Shown: piece by piece, positions 45,886-54,640 of the stretch | Layout of the letters: each line of letters opens with the position of its first letter | How positions within the stretch are numbered: position 1 is the stretch's first letter | Source: an uncultured Eubacterium sp. | GTDB taxonomy: Bacteria; Bacillota; Clostridia; Lachnospirales; Lachnospiraceae | Reading direction: 5' to 3' | Length of the DNA: 64,000 nucleotides | NCBI GenBank assembly: GCA_934338065.1 | Contig: CAKRGX010000011.1 | Location: 3,682-67,681 of the forward strand | Position numbers and translations under genes: made by a program | The notes under the pieces: model-generated | The model's input: the letters and a program-made list of their open reading frames with translations, nothing else | The model's database searches: none | Told to the model about the DNA's origin: nothing

Positions 45886-47976
45886 ATGAAACGATTCAAA
45901 AGAGGATTGGCCACATTGATGCCAATCGCGTTAGCTCTATCTCTGCTTCCGGTAGATGTAGAAGCTGCAAAAAAACCAGCTTTAAGCAAAACAAAGCTTA
46001 CCGTAAAAGTTGGGCAAAGTAAAAAAATTACAGTAAAAAATGCCAAGAAAAAAGCAAAAGTCACTTGGAAAACAAGCAAAAAAAGCGTTGTAAAGATTGC
46101 AAAGAAAAAGACAAAAGGCAGTGCTTATGCCACAGTCAAAGGTGTAAAAAAAGGAAAAGCAGTCATTACTGCTTCCTATAAGGCAGGAAAAACTTCCAAA
46201 AAGTTAAAGTGTACAGTGAAAGTAAAAGCTGCCTCAGCTAATACACAGTCTTCAGCAACACCGGCAGCAAACGCGGCAGCATCTCCATCAGCAGCCGCAA
46301 CCGCTTCGGCAACTGCTACAACAATACCGGCTACGGCATCGGCAAGCGCTTCCGTTAGTACCGCACCTACGGTTTCTCCTACCGCTTCTTCCGTACCTAT
46401 GGCTTCTCCTACGGTTCAGCCGACTCCGACACCACGGCCGGCCGTGGCACTCGATCTGTCCGGTTCCGTTGCCTTAAATGGAGAAGTAACCGTCAAAGAG
46501 GATGGTTCGATTTCTGCAGGTACTTGTGATGGCGTTGTTATCCCACTGGACAAAGAATATGATATGGGATCAAAGCTTGAAATAACGGTCTATGGTGAAG
46601 CCTCACAGGGAATCCGCGGCTGGCTCGAACAGGGCGTTGGCGACAATGGAAGAGTCTCTGAGGTCTTTAACCCTGTTGAATTTGGCACTGCCTTTACTCT
46701 GGAAGCGACCGGTGATGGGGCAAAATATCTTGAGATCAAAAAACCATCCTACAATTCGCCATCCTTTGATTCAATTAAAATTACAAAAGTGACCGTAAGA
46801 GATGCCAGCGAGCTGATTGACAAAAAAGGCTGGGTTACTACGTGGGGAACTGCAGAGGAAAAAGATGACATTACAGCTAATGCCATGCCGAAAATGAAAC
46901 TGGCAGGTACAACAGTCCGCCAGATCATCCGTGTTACAACAAGCGGTGAAAAGATGCGTTTCCGTTTATCAAACCAGTACGGTAAATCAGATGTTAAAAT
47001 CCGTTCCATGCATATTGCAAAACAGGAAACAGCAACCAAACCAGGTATCCTTTTAGATACGGATACGATCATGACTGTCGATGGCAAAGAAGACTTTGTG
47101 ATCCCGGCAGGAAAAGTAATACTTACTGACCCGGTACAATTCAACATTAAAGCATTAGACAATGTGGCTGTCTCCATGTATTTTGAATCCGCACCGGGAA
47201 ATAACATTACCGGACACCGTGGTGCAAGAGCTACTACGTATCAGGTAAGTGGCAATCAGGTTTCTGCGGAGACGTTCAAGTCCCCTCGTACTACGACAAG
47301 CTGGTTCTTCCTCGCAGACGCTTCTCTGTGGACTCCACAGGGTGGTAAAGCAGTTGTCTGCTTCGGCGACTCAATCACAGACGGATATGGTACAGATGCC
47401 AGCTACCTTGGAAAGAAACCGGATAGTTATACAAGATGGGGTGATTATTTTGCTCAGAGACTCCAGGCTAATGAAAAAACAAAAAATGTTTCCGTTATAA
47501 ATGAGGGTATCGGCAGTAACTCAATCCTTGGTTCTTATCCGACAGATGCAGGAAAGGATCGTTTTGCCAGAGATCTATTACAACATGATAATGTTGCCTA
47601 CTGTATTATTCTCTTTGGTGTAAATGATCTGGATAAACTTCAAGACACAAGCAAATACAACCAGATGCTTCCGGAGTATCAGAAAATGGTCAAATTGTGC
47701 CACGATAACAACATCAAAGTGTATGGCGCTCCGATTCTTCCATTTGGAACAAGCAGTTATTATAGTGAAAAATCCGAAGAGGTCCGCCAGATGATCAATA
47801 GCTGGATGCGCTCTGCTGATTCCCAGATGGATGGCATTATTGATTTTGAAAGTGCTGTTGCTGATCCGGCAAACCCTAAGAATGTATTGGAAAAATATAC
47901 ACATCAGGATGGCTTACATCCGTATGATGGGTACGAGGCCATGGCAAATGCCATTGACTTAACATTATTTGAATAG
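45886..47976 (+). CDS. Secreted SGNH hydrolase with N-terminal Ig-like domain and linker
   Basis: 696 residues. Signal peptide (1-28, LALSLLPVDVEAA), a Lys-rich bacterial Ig-like (Big_2-like) domain (about 29-115, LTVKVGQSKKITVKN), a Ser/Thr/Ala/Pro linker (about 118-185), a beta-rich carbohydrate-binding-type domain, and the C-terminal SGNH hydrolase with GDSITDGYG (about 492-500), INEGIGSNSI, FGVNDLD and DGLHPYDG as catalytic Ser, Gly, Asn and Asp/His blocks. It probably deacetylates plant or host glycans outside the cell (esterase, inference). AAGGAGG lies before the ATG. Confidence 0.85.
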   Translation: MKRFKRGLATLMPIALALSLLPVDVEAAKKPALSKTKLTVKVGQSKKITVKNAKKKAKVTWKTSKKSVVKIAKKKTKGSAYATVKGVKKGKAVITASYKAGKTSKKLKCTVKVKAASANTQSSATPAANAAASPSAAATASATATTIPATASASASVSTAPTVSPTASSVPMASPTVQPTPTPRPAVALDLSGSVALNGEVTVKEDGSISAGTCDGVVIPLDKEYDMGSKLEITVYGEASQGIRGWLEQGVGDNGRVSEVFNPVEFGTAFTLEATGDGAKYLEIKKPSYNSPSFDSIKITKVTVRDASELIDKKGWVTTWGTAEEKDDITANAMPKMKLAGTTVRQIIRVTTSGEKMRFRLSNQYGKSDVKIRSMHIAKQETATKPGILLDTDTIMTVDGKEDFVIPAGKVILTDPVQFNIKALDNVAVSMYFESAPGNNITGHRGARATTYQVSGNQVSAETFKSPRTTTSWFFLADASLWTPQGGKAVVCFGDSITDGYGTDASYLGKKPDSYTRWGDYFAQRLQANEKTKNVSVINEGIGSNSILGSYPTDAGKDRFARDLLQHDNVAYCIILFGVNDLDKLQDTSKYNQMLPEYQKMVKLCHDNNIKVYGAPILPFGTSSYYSEKSEEVRQMINSWMRSADSQMDGIIDFESAVADPANPKNVLEKYTHQDGLHPYDGYEAMANAIDLTLFE

Positions 47977-47996
47977 ACTATCACACAAAAAAGTGT

Positions 47997-48052
47997 AAAA
48001 AAAAGAAGCTCTGATGTCATTGATTGATGACGAATCGGGCTTCTTTTTTTAC
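47997..48052. terminator. Bidirectional terminator between SGNH gene and yajC
   Basis: Stem AAAAAAGAAGC.C / GGCTTCTTTTTT with an inner GTCAT/ATGAC hairpin; T runs on both strands. Confidence 0.8.
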
Positions 48053-48053
48053 A

Positions 48054-48329
48054 TTATTCTTCTACCGCTTTATCTACTTCGACGATTGCCGATTTCTGCA
48101 TCGGAATACGGCAGTTTTTATTGCTTCCAAATTCAACAATAACAACATCCTCTGTCATATCAATGACAACACCATAGAAACCACTTGTAGTCAAAATGCT
48201 GTCCCCGACAGCAACGGCATTCACAAGTGCCTGATGTTCCTTTTCCTTCTTCTTCTGCGGACGGATTGCAATAAAATAAAACGCAGCAATGATAACAACA
48301 TAAAGTAAAATTACTCCAATTCCTTGCAT
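48054..48329 (-). CDS. yajC: Preprotein translocase accessory subunit YajC
   Basis: 91 residues: one N-terminal membrane helix (about 3-21, YVVIIAAFYFIAIRPQKKK) and a soluble tail with VGDSILTTSGFYGVVIDMTE, the YajC signature. Auxiliary to SecDF-SecYEG. It follows tgt with a 15-bp gap, the usual order. Confidence 0.95.
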   Translation of the reverse strand: MQGIGVILLYVVIIAAFYFIAIRPQKKKEKEHQALVNAVAVGDSILTTSGFYGVVIDMTEDVVIVEFGSNKNCRIPMQKSAIVEVDKAVEE

Positions 48330-48344
48330 GATCTAAAAAACCTC

Positions 48345-49490
48345 CTAGTTATGTTTTTCGCCGGATTGCATCTTTTCCAGCTTCATTTTTTTATATTCAG
48401 AGAAATTACCTGTCTCGATAGCTTCCCGAATTTCTTCCATCATTGTATTATAAAAATACAAATTATGCAAGACTAATAGACGAAGTGCCAGCATTTCTTT
48501 TGCTTTCAGCAAATGACGGATATACGCTCTGCTGTAATTTTTACATGCCGGACACTGGCATCCTTCCTCGATTGGACGAGCGTCCAATTCATATTTTGCA
48601 TTCATCAGATTCATCTTGCCATAATTCGTGTAAGCATGTCCATGACGCCCGTTACGCGCAGGATAAACGCAGTCAAAGAAGTCAACTCCCCGTTCCACAC
48701 TTTCCAGAATATTCTGCGGCGTTCCTACCCCCATCAGATATACCGGCTTGTTCTCCGGCAATTCCGGAACCGTAACATCTAAAATGCGGTACATTTCCTC
48801 ATGACTTTCGCCAACAGCCAATCCCCCTAATGCATACCCATCCAGATCCAGTTCACGAATCTGTCTGGCATGCTCAATACGGATATCCTCAAAGGTACCA
48901 CCCTGATTGATTCCAAAAAGCATCTGTTCCTGATTGATCGTATCCGGCAGAGAATTCAGCCGTGCCATCTCATCTTTACAACGCCGAAGCCATCTTGTCG
49001 TACGATCAACCGAGTTCTGCATGTACTCGCGGGTCGCCGGATGCGGCGGACATTCATCAAACGCCATGGCAATTGTAGAACCAAGATTTGACTGAATCTG
49101 CATACTCTGTTCCGGTCCCATAAAGATCTTTCGCCCATCAATATGCGAATTAAAATACACACCTTCTTCTTTAATTTTCCGTAGTCCCGCCAGTGAAAAC
49201 ACCTGAAACCCACCGGAATCTGTAAGTATCGGACGGTCCCAGTTCATAAACTTATGCAAACCGCCTAACTTCCGTATCACGGTGTCACCCGGACGCACGT
49301 GCAGATGATATGTGTTCGATAGCTCAACCTGAGTTTTTATCTCTTTGAGATCTATGGTAGAAACGGCACCTTTGATTGCTGCAACTGTCCCGACATTCAT
49401 AAAAACCGGAGTCTCAATCACGCCGTGCGGTGTCGTCAGACGTCCCCGCTTTGCCCTGCCATCCTTTACTAATACTTCATATTTTTTCAT
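48345..49490 (-). CDS. tgt: tRNA-guanine transglycosylase
   Basis: Exchanges guanine-34 for preQ1 in GU(N) anticodon tRNAs on the queuosine pathway. 381 residues: catalytic Asp region ILTDSGGFQVFSLAGLRKIK (about 90-110), LMGVGTPQNILESVERGVDF with the second Asp, and zinc ligands CQCPACKNYSRAYIRHL. Normal length. 2 bp separate it from the upstream SGNH gene, so they are cotranscribed. Confidence 0.97.
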   Translation of the reverse strand: MKKYEVLVKDGRAKRGRLTTPHGVIETPVFMNVGTVAAIKGAVSTIDLKEIKTQVELSNTYHLHVRPGDTVIRKLGGLHKFMNWDRPILTDSGGFQVFSLAGLRKIKEEGVYFNSHIDGRKIFMGPEQSMQIQSNLGSTIAMAFDECPPHPATREYMQNSVDRTTRWLRRCKDEMARLNSLPDTINQEQMLFGINQGGTFEDIRIEHARQIRELDLDGYALGGLAVGESHEEMYRILDVTVPELPENKPVYLMGVGTPQNILESVERGVDFFDCVYPARNGRHGHAYTNYGKMNLMNAKYELDARPIEEGCQCPACKNYSRAYIRHLLKAKEMLALRLLVLHNLYFYNTMMEEIREAIETGNFSEYKKMKLEKMQSGEKHN

Positions 49491-49492
49491 AT

Positions 49493-51190
49493 TTATTTCG
49501 TCACTCCAAAACCTAATATCGTAAATTTCTTGTTTTCTGAACCCTTTGCCATGCGGAATACGACTTCATGCTCCGCACTCTGTTCTTCATCAATAAGAAT
49601 CTGCGGATTACAGTGAGCCCATCCGTTTTCTAACGGATCAATCGTCTTAACCAGTTTACCATCGACATAAATATCTGCCGTGCCAAAATCTGATGAACCA
49701 GAATCCTTCACTACCGCTACCAGATTTTTACAAGTCAGATTCATCTTAAATTCTGCCCCATCTGCTGAACCATCATTCATCCAGTTATCATCAAATACAG
49801 GTGTAACCTGCAAATCCATGTCTCTTTCCACATACTGGATATCTCTATCCACTGCATCATAACCAACCTGATGGATAGTCGCAAATCGATCGGCATCCGA
49901 GCGGTCAAAACGCTGCAGATCTTTAAACTGAGTTCCATAAACTGGTTCCTTATCAAGCGAAATATCATTTTCTGCCATCTCTTCCTGGTCTGTCACAGCA
50001 AAAAGATGTGCTATACAGTCCGCCATAATGCGGTGTCCATCATTCGTTGGATGATAGATATCATAGAAAAACTGTCTCTTTGTAATTACTTTATTATCTT
50101 CAAACTGTGGCACAACGGCATCCTTTACGCTTACCATCGGTAATTCATAGCGTTCTCCGATTGGCTGAAGCCGGTCCTGTAGATTCCAGTCATTCATAAA
50201 TACTGCGAAATTCAGTAATACCGCAGGTTTATTTTCTGCCTGCAATACTTTCAGGACAAGGCTCTCAAAACTTATGCCCTTGGTTTCATCCCCTTCATCA
50301 TTTACAGCGAACTCGATAACAACCAGATCTGGCTGTATCTTCCCATCCTGTGTAACATCACGATCATAACGCACCATACCAAGTTCGGATGGCGTACCAC
50401 CTACACCAGCCTTAATATACTGAACATTTCTCCCCTCATTAGGTGAAAAAAGTTTGCAGAAGGCTTCATAAGACCGATAAGCATAACACTTCGTATTGAT
50501 TGGTTTGCCTCCTGCGCCCTGCGTGATCGATCCCCCAATGTATGCGATAACAACTTCCTCACCCCGTTTACATCTTTCTATCACTTTCTTCAGACGATAA
50601 TTATTACCTGTTGATACAAGGGAATGAGCAATCATCTCCCGGTAATCTTCTGAATCAAAACGAACAGGCGGATCAACTTCAATCTCAGGCACTTCGTAAC
50701 CATCGTTCAGATAAAACTTAATCGTCAAAAACATATTTTTGTTTTCATCCGGGAAAACAAAGTTAAACGACCCAAAACAATCATCCTCTTCATTAACCGG
50801 ATAGGCATCCAAAGGAAATACCATCTCCTCCCCCGCACATGGGAGTGTCATCTCCATAACAGTCCCCGTCGTATATTTATTTGTCTTTCCATAGCATTGG
50901 AACTGAAACTCTACTTCTTTCTGGCGGTCTGCCGGATCCTCTGCCTTGATACTGACACCCACACTATGAACCAACTTACGAAAAGTCTCCATCTTAGGGA
51001 GCATTTTTAATATTTCTTCATCTATATCACCGGAAGTAAATCTTACCTGGTCTTCCATTCTTCCTTCCAGATAAATGCAATCACGAATAACCCCTTGTGC
51101 ATCCTTATTTCCGGAAATCATTTTATCCAAAACAATATACAGACACGGTCTTTTCTCAACCGGGTCCTTTGGTGCTGCTGGTCCTCTCAT
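49493..51190 (-). CDS. Large SGNH/GDSL hydrolase, cytoplasmic
   Basis: 565 residues, no signal peptide. An N-terminal beta-rich domain (about 1-195), an SGNH hydrolase core with IGGSITQGAGG (about 217-227), AGVGGTPSELGMVRYDRD, VIEFAVNDEGDE and HPTNDGHRIMADC, and a C-terminal beta-rich domain (about 440-565). The lack of export signals suggests it deacylates taken-up sugars. GGAG precedes ATG 51190 at slightly long spacing. Operon with tgt-yajC is by adjacency only. Confidence 0.8.
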   Translation of the reverse strand: MRGPAAPKDPVEKRPCLYIVLDKMISGNKDAQGVIRDCIYLEGRMEDQVRFTSGDIDEEILKMLPKMETFRKLVHSVGVSIKAEDPADRQKEVEFQFQCYGKTNKYTTGTVMEMTLPCAGEEMVFPLDAYPVNEEDDCFGSFNFVFPDENKNMFLTIKFYLNDGYEVPEIEVDPPVRFDSEDYREMIAHSLVSTGNNYRLKKVIERCKRGEEVVIAYIGGSITQGAGGKPINTKCYAYRSYEAFCKLFSPNEGRNVQYIKAGVGGTPSELGMVRYDRDVTQDGKIQPDLVVIEFAVNDEGDETKGISFESLVLKVLQAENKPAVLLNFAVFMNDWNLQDRLQPIGERYELPMVSVKDAVVPQFEDNKVITKRQFFYDIYHPTNDGHRIMADCIAHLFAVTDQEEMAENDISLDKEPVYGTQFKDLQRFDRSDADRFATIHQVGYDAVDRDIQYVERDMDLQVTPVFDDNWMNDGSADGAEFKMNLTCKNLVAVVKDSGSSDFGTADIYVDGKLVKTIDPLENGWAHCNPQILIDEEQSAEHEVVFRMAKGSENKKFTILGFGVTK

Positions 51191-51384
51191 CTTTACGCAC
51201 TCCTTCTTCTCATTTCAATTTTAACAAAGGGCAAAAAAGTGGTTCCTCCTTGCCGATAAACGTTATTATAACGCAAAACCGTTCAAAGTGGAACCCCTTA
51301 TCAGCTAATCTTATTCATTTTAAACGATATGGAATACTTTGTATTTGTTTTACTTTCCATATCATAACAGTTAACTCTTCGATT

Positions 51385-51570
51385 GATTCCCTGATATGCA
51401 ATATTGATTCCTGCAAAAATAAAGCTTATCGAGATAATCCTCATCGCTCCGATGAAATATTCTCCTGACTGTCCCGCATTAAACAACGTTGCAAATGCTC
51501 TTGGAAAAACTTCTGTGATAATACTACCCATTATTGCTTTTTTCCATCCATCCTCTGATAAGCTGCACAT
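51385..51570 (-). pseudogene. MATE efflux pump remnant
   Basis: A short frame carries [20 protein letters not shown] then [20 protein letters not shown] and NIAYQGI, the motif pattern of the second half of MATE (NorM/DinF-like) transporters. The family is about 450 residues long; here only about 60 remain, with unrelated sequence on both sides, so the gene is a deep deletion remnant. It lies just downstream of tRNA-Trp. Confidence 0.6.
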
Positions 51571-51619
51571 TTCCCACTACCCGGGTATGTTCACGACTCT
51601 CACCCGTTAGAGCGCAAAC

Positions 51620-51648
51620 AAAAAGGACTACACATCACGATGTAGTCC
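51620..51648 (-). terminator. Terminator after tRNA-Trp
   Basis: 8-bp stem GGACTACA / TGTAGTCC followed on the minus strand by TTTTTG. Confidence 0.8.
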
Positions 51649-51661
51649 GTCATTTTCTTAA

Positions 51662-51732
51662 CAGGGGCACTAGGAATCGAACCCAGCTCTGGAGTTTTGG
51701 AGACTCTTATTCTACCGATGAACTATGCCCCT
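51662..51732 (-). tRNA. tRNA-Trp (anticodon CCA)
   Basis: 71-nt cloverleaf on the minus strand: acceptor AGGGGCA/TGCCCCT, D-stem GTTC/GAAT, anticodon loop CTCCAAA (CCA, reads UGG), variable loop AGAG, T-arm CTGGG-TTCGATT-CCTAG, discriminator G. The anticodon stem has an A-C at pair 27-43. CCA is not encoded. A strong promoter precedes it. Confidence 0.95.
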
Positions 51733-51766
51733 TTTTCAATTAGGTGTGTTTCACACTCACTTGTCT

Positions 51767-51795
51767 ATCATACCCTTTTTTTTTCTTATTGTCAA
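51767..51795 (-). promoter_or_regulatory. Promoter of tRNA-Trp
   Basis: Minus-strand perfect TTGACA (51795-51790) and TATGAT (51772-51767) with a 17-nt, A-rich spacer. Confidence 0.85.
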
Positions 51796-51881
51796 GAGTT
51801 TTTTCCTCGTTTAACAATATGATCTGACCTCAATATCATGACATCCTATTGCCCCCAGTCCCCATAACTTGATAAAAAATA

Positions 51882-51910
51882 GTGACAAATTCCCTGTTTT
51901 GACATAAGAT
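51882..51910 (+). promoter_or_regulatory. Promoter of the GNAT gene
   Basis: GTGACA at 51882-51887 and TAAGAT at 51905-51910, 17-nt spacer, 34 bases before the ATG. Confidence 0.55.
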
Positions 51911-51944
51911 AGTAGCAATACAACAAATAGGGGGATTTCTCAGA

Positions 51945-52376
51945 ATGAATCAAAGCATACAAATTAGAAAAATGAAAAAAAAAGATTTGCCGCAAATACA
52001 AAGACTTTATCAGGACCTAATCCCGGATGGTGTATGCATCAATACACTGGAACGTCATTTTGATGCTATAGCAGAACTTCCACAATATTTTCTTGCCGTG
52101 GCTGCAAGGGATGAGAAGGTACTTGGCAGCACGATGGGGATTGTCTGTATTGCGCTGGACGCCCCCTTTCTTGTAGTGGAAAATGTGATTGTAGACAGCA
52201 ATTGCCGGGGTCAGGGCATCGGCAGACAAATTTTTAGCGCACTCGATTGTTATGCCATTGAACACAAGTGTGAATATGCACTCCTCGTTTCCTCCGGCTT
52301 TCGCAAACAGGCTCACCAATTCTATGAAGCTATGGGCTATACGGATGATGTTAGAGGATTCCGAAAATATTATTAA
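51945..52376 (+). CDS. GNAT family N-acetyltransferase
   Basis: 143 residues of the GNAT fold: motif A VENVIVDSNCRGQGIGRQIF (about 76-95, the acetyl-CoA loop RGQGIG) and motif B near SSGFRKQAHQFYEAMGY. Acetylates an unidentified amine, peptide or drug. Monocistronic with its own promoter. Confidence 0.85.
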   Translation: MNQSIQIRKMKKKDLPQIQRLYQDLIPDGVCINTLERHFDAIAELPQYFLAVAARDEKVLGSTMGIVCIALDAPFLVVENVIVDSNCRGQGIGRQIFSALDCYAIEHKCEYALLVSSGFRKQAHQFYEAMGYTDDVRGFRKYY

Positions 52377-52430
52377 GAAAAATACTAACCTTAGACAACG
52401 GTATCTCTTTCCCCTCAAATCAATAATATG

Positions 52431-52546
52431 CTTCCCCGGAACAGCGGCTGCCATCCCGGGGAAGATAATAGGGGAGGATACGCATCCAGCCGGTAAATGG
52501 CTGAATGCAGCAGATCGCAAGTAGAGGGGGATCGACTTCGATCTGC
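52431..52546 (+). other. GC-rich triple-hairpin intergenic element (candidate structured RNA)
   Basis: Within the 304-bp gap 52377-52680, three consecutive inverted repeats were found: H1 52431-52464 (9-bp arms CTTCCCCGG / CCGGGGAAG), H2 52482-52508 (10-base arms GCATCCAGCC / GGCTGAATGC, one mismatch), H3 52510-52546 (GCAGATCG / CGATCTGC with an alternative inner GATCG-ACTT-CGATC). The stretch is GC-rich compared with the flanks and no convincing protein frame covers it. No T run follows, so it is not a simple terminator. It could be a small RNA, a leader or a mobile repeat. Strand is undetermined. Confidence 0.5.
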
Positions 52547-52591
52547 CGGTACTATTATTCTTGCCCTTTTCTAACAGAATATACATTTATT

Positions 52592-52620
52592 TTGATTTTT
52601 TTATTGAAATGTGATATAGT
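52592..52620 (+). promoter_or_regulatory. Promoter of the SEC-C protein gene
   Basis: TTGATT at 52592-52597 and TATAGT at 52615-52620, 17-nt spacer, 60 bases before the ATG. It lies downstream of the triple-hairpin element. Confidence 0.6.
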
Positions 52621-52680
52621 CGTAAGGTAAGTTATGGGGTGCAGCATACACCCCTGGATAATATACAGGAGGAATGACGT

Positions 52681-53187
52681 ATGGCTTTATTACAGGAATG
52701 GCGGGATTATGCCTACAGCGAAGAAATTCAGAACTCAAAAGAAGGACAGCAGCTTTGGCAAAACTATTTTGAATTAGAAAAGGGAATATATGAACAGCTC
52801 TTAGCTGATCCGACACAGATTGTTGAGGGTACAGTACAAGAATTAGCAGATAAATATGATGTACCGCTTTCTATGATGGTTGGTTTCTTAGATGGTATCA
52901 ATGACAGTTTAAAAGAAGCAAATCCAATTGAAGAAATGGAAGCAGATACAAAAGTTAAAATTGAAATCGAACCCGAAAAATTATACTACAACATGGTAGA
53001 ATGTAAGGCGGATTGGTTATATACTCTTCCTCAATGGAACGACATTCTCAGTGAAGAACGTCGCAAGGAATTGTATAAGGAACAGAAAAATTCGGGAACC
53101 ATTCACAATGAGAACCGCAAAGTAGGACGTAATGATCCATGTCCTTGTGGCAGTGGCAAGAAATACAAACAATGCTGCGGCCGATAA
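52681..53187 (+). CDS. SEC-C motif protein
   Basis: 168 residues: an acidic helical domain (about 1-120; [40 protein letters not shown]) and a C-terminal SEC-C zinc motif [19 protein letters not shown], as at the end of SecA. Such proteins bind zinc and may associate with the translocase or ribosome; the exact role is unknown. AGGAGG before the ATG. Confidence 0.88.
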   Translation: MALLQEWRDYAYSEEIQNSKEGQQLWQNYFELEKGIYEQLLADPTQIVEGTVQELADKYDVPLSMMVGFLDGINDSLKEANPIEEMEADTKVKIEIEPEKLYYNMVECKADWLYTLPQWNDILSEERRKELYKEQKNSGTIHNENRKVGRNDPCPCGSGKKYKQCCGR

Positions 53188-53210
53188 TCTTTTCTCTGGT
53201 CCAATAAAAA

Positions 53211-53259
53211 AAAGGGATGTGCAGGAGAAGTGATTTTCACAACTCCAGGATATCCCTTT
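53211..53259. terminator. Terminator between SEC-C gene and HD-GYP remnant
   Basis: Stem AAAGGGAT / ATCCCTTT with inner GGAG/CTCC; serves the plus-strand gene and possibly the minus-strand remnant. Confidence 0.65.
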
Positions 53260-53274
53260 GTTTCTCTTCCATAA

Positions 53275-53623
53275 CTATTTTCTGTAATATGCTTCCAGTT
53301 GTGGACGGCAGCGCAGAAAAATTTCTGCCAGCGCAGCATCAAAATGACTTCCTGCATCATGTTCAATAATGGAAAACGCCTTATCAAAGGAAAATGCCTC
53401 TTTATAGCACCTCTTTGATACTAAGGCATCAAATACATCTGCCAGAGCCATGATACGTGCTTCGATAGGAATCTCTTCTTCCCTTAACCCCTCCGGGTAT
53501 CCGCTGCCATTTACCTTTTCATGATGGTAATGTGCCACGTTAACAGCGACTTTCATCGGACAAAATTTGCCAGACAAACAAAATAAAGGCTAAGATAAAA
53601 CACACCAAATAAAAATATGTCAT
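53275..53623 (-). pseudogene. HD-GYP domain gene with internal deletion
   Basis: Starts at ATG 53621-53623 with GGGAG upstream and one membrane helix (TYFYLVCFILAFILFVWQ), but that frame stops after 27 codons. The next frame continues HYHHEKVNGSGYPEGLREEE and RIMALADVFDALVSKRCYKE, the C-terminal half of an HD-GYP c-di-GMP phosphodiesterase domain. The central sensor or GGDEF part and the first HD residues are gone and the junction is out of frame, so this is a deletion product. It lies 12 bp after metF. Confidence 0.65.
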
Positions 53624-53635
53624 AATCAGACTCCC

Positions 53636-54487
53636 TTACTCGTAAATTGCTTTTGCAATCTCTACCTTGTTCATCGAATACAGATGTATACCATCCACAC
53701 CATGCGCCAACAGATTTTCCATCTGCTTTTTGGTATATTCCAATCCGGCTTTCTTCAGATCTTCCGGCTCGTCCTGATAACACTCAATCACCCGTGCCAG
53801 CCCCTTAGGCAATTTTGTACCAGACATCGAAACAATATTCTTTACTTGTCCTGCTGAGGTGATCGGCATAAGCCCCGGCAGTACCGGAACTTCAATCCCC
53901 GCCTTGCGTACTTCATCAAGGAAGTGAAAAAAAATCTCATTATCATAAAAAAGCTGTGTAATAAGAAAATCTACTCCCTGTGATACTTTTATCTTAAGAT
54001 TAGCTATGTCCTCCTGCAGGCTGGATGCTTCCTGATGCACTTCCGGATAGCAGGCACCTGCCACACTAAAATCATATGTTTCTTTTACATCCTTTGTCAG
54101 ATCTGATGCATGTTGATAATAGCGGCTGGCAAATTGCTCATCACTCATCCACAATGGCTGATCTCCTCTCAATGCAAGAAGATTATGTATGCCATTTCGA
54201 TAAAGATTTGTCAGAAAATTCGTCAGAAACAGCTTATCCGGAATCGCAGCACAGGTCAGATGTGTAAGTGCTTCAATGCCGCACTGATTCTGTATATAAG
54301 AAGCTATCGCAAATGTATTTTCCGCTGTATTCCCCCCCGCTCCATATGTAACAGAGATAAAGCTCGGATGAAGTGTCTTAAATTCATCCAGCGCATTATA
54401 TATCACAGAAACATCCGCATCTTTCTTCGGTGGAAACACCTCAAGCGAATAGGTTGGTCTGTTTTTATGAAATAAATCTTTTATCAT
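53636..54487 (-). CDS. metF: 5,10-methylenetetrahydrofolate reductase
   Basis: Reduces methylene-THF to methyl-THF for methionine synthesis or acetyl-CoA pathway, using FAD. 283 residues from ATG 54487 (GGAGG with 5-nt spacing; the frame opens at 54586). Landmarks: YSLEVFPPKKD (catalytic Glu), ISVTYGAGG, THLTC, LLALRGDQP and LITQLFYDNEIF. No metV partner gene is adjacent. Confidence 0.94.
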   Translation of the reverse strand: MIKDLFHKNRPTYSLEVFPPKKDADVSVIYNALDEFKTLHPSFISVTYGAGGNTAENTFAIASYIQNQCGIEALTHLTCAAIPDKLFLTNFLTNLYRNGIHNLLALRGDQPLWMSDEQFASRYYQHASDLTKDVKETYDFSVAGACYPEVHQEASSLQEDIANLKIKVSQGVDFLITQLFYDNEIFFHFLDEVRKAGIEVPVLPGLMPITSAGQVKNIVSMSGTKLPKGLARVIECYQDEPEDLKKAGLEYTKKQMENLLAHGVDGIHLYSMNKVEIAKAIYE

Positions 54488-54534
54488 GATATCCTCCATT
54501 CTTCTTCCAATCGTCAATAAATCTACTATAACAT

Positions 54535-54560
54535 AAAAAAGGGCGCATGAAAAGCGCCCT
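54535..54560 (-). terminator. Terminator of pta
   Basis: Stem GGGCGC / GCGCCC with a 7-nt loop and TTTTTT on the minus strand. Confidence 0.8.
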
Positions 54561-54640
54561 AAGTCAAAAATTCCTCTATAGACCATACCAATAATTTATT
54601 ACCTGATATAAAAATTTTCTATACCAAAAATTATCTCTGA

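Noticed and set aside
51191-51384. Further genes or RNAs between the SGNH gene and the MATE remnant
   Set aside because: Short frames without motifs; apart from the MATE piece nothing could be supported.
52017-52586. 189-codon minus-strand ORF over the GNAT gene and hairpin region
   Set aside because: Overlaps a clear GNAT gene in antisense and shows no family motif; its start has no good ribosome site.
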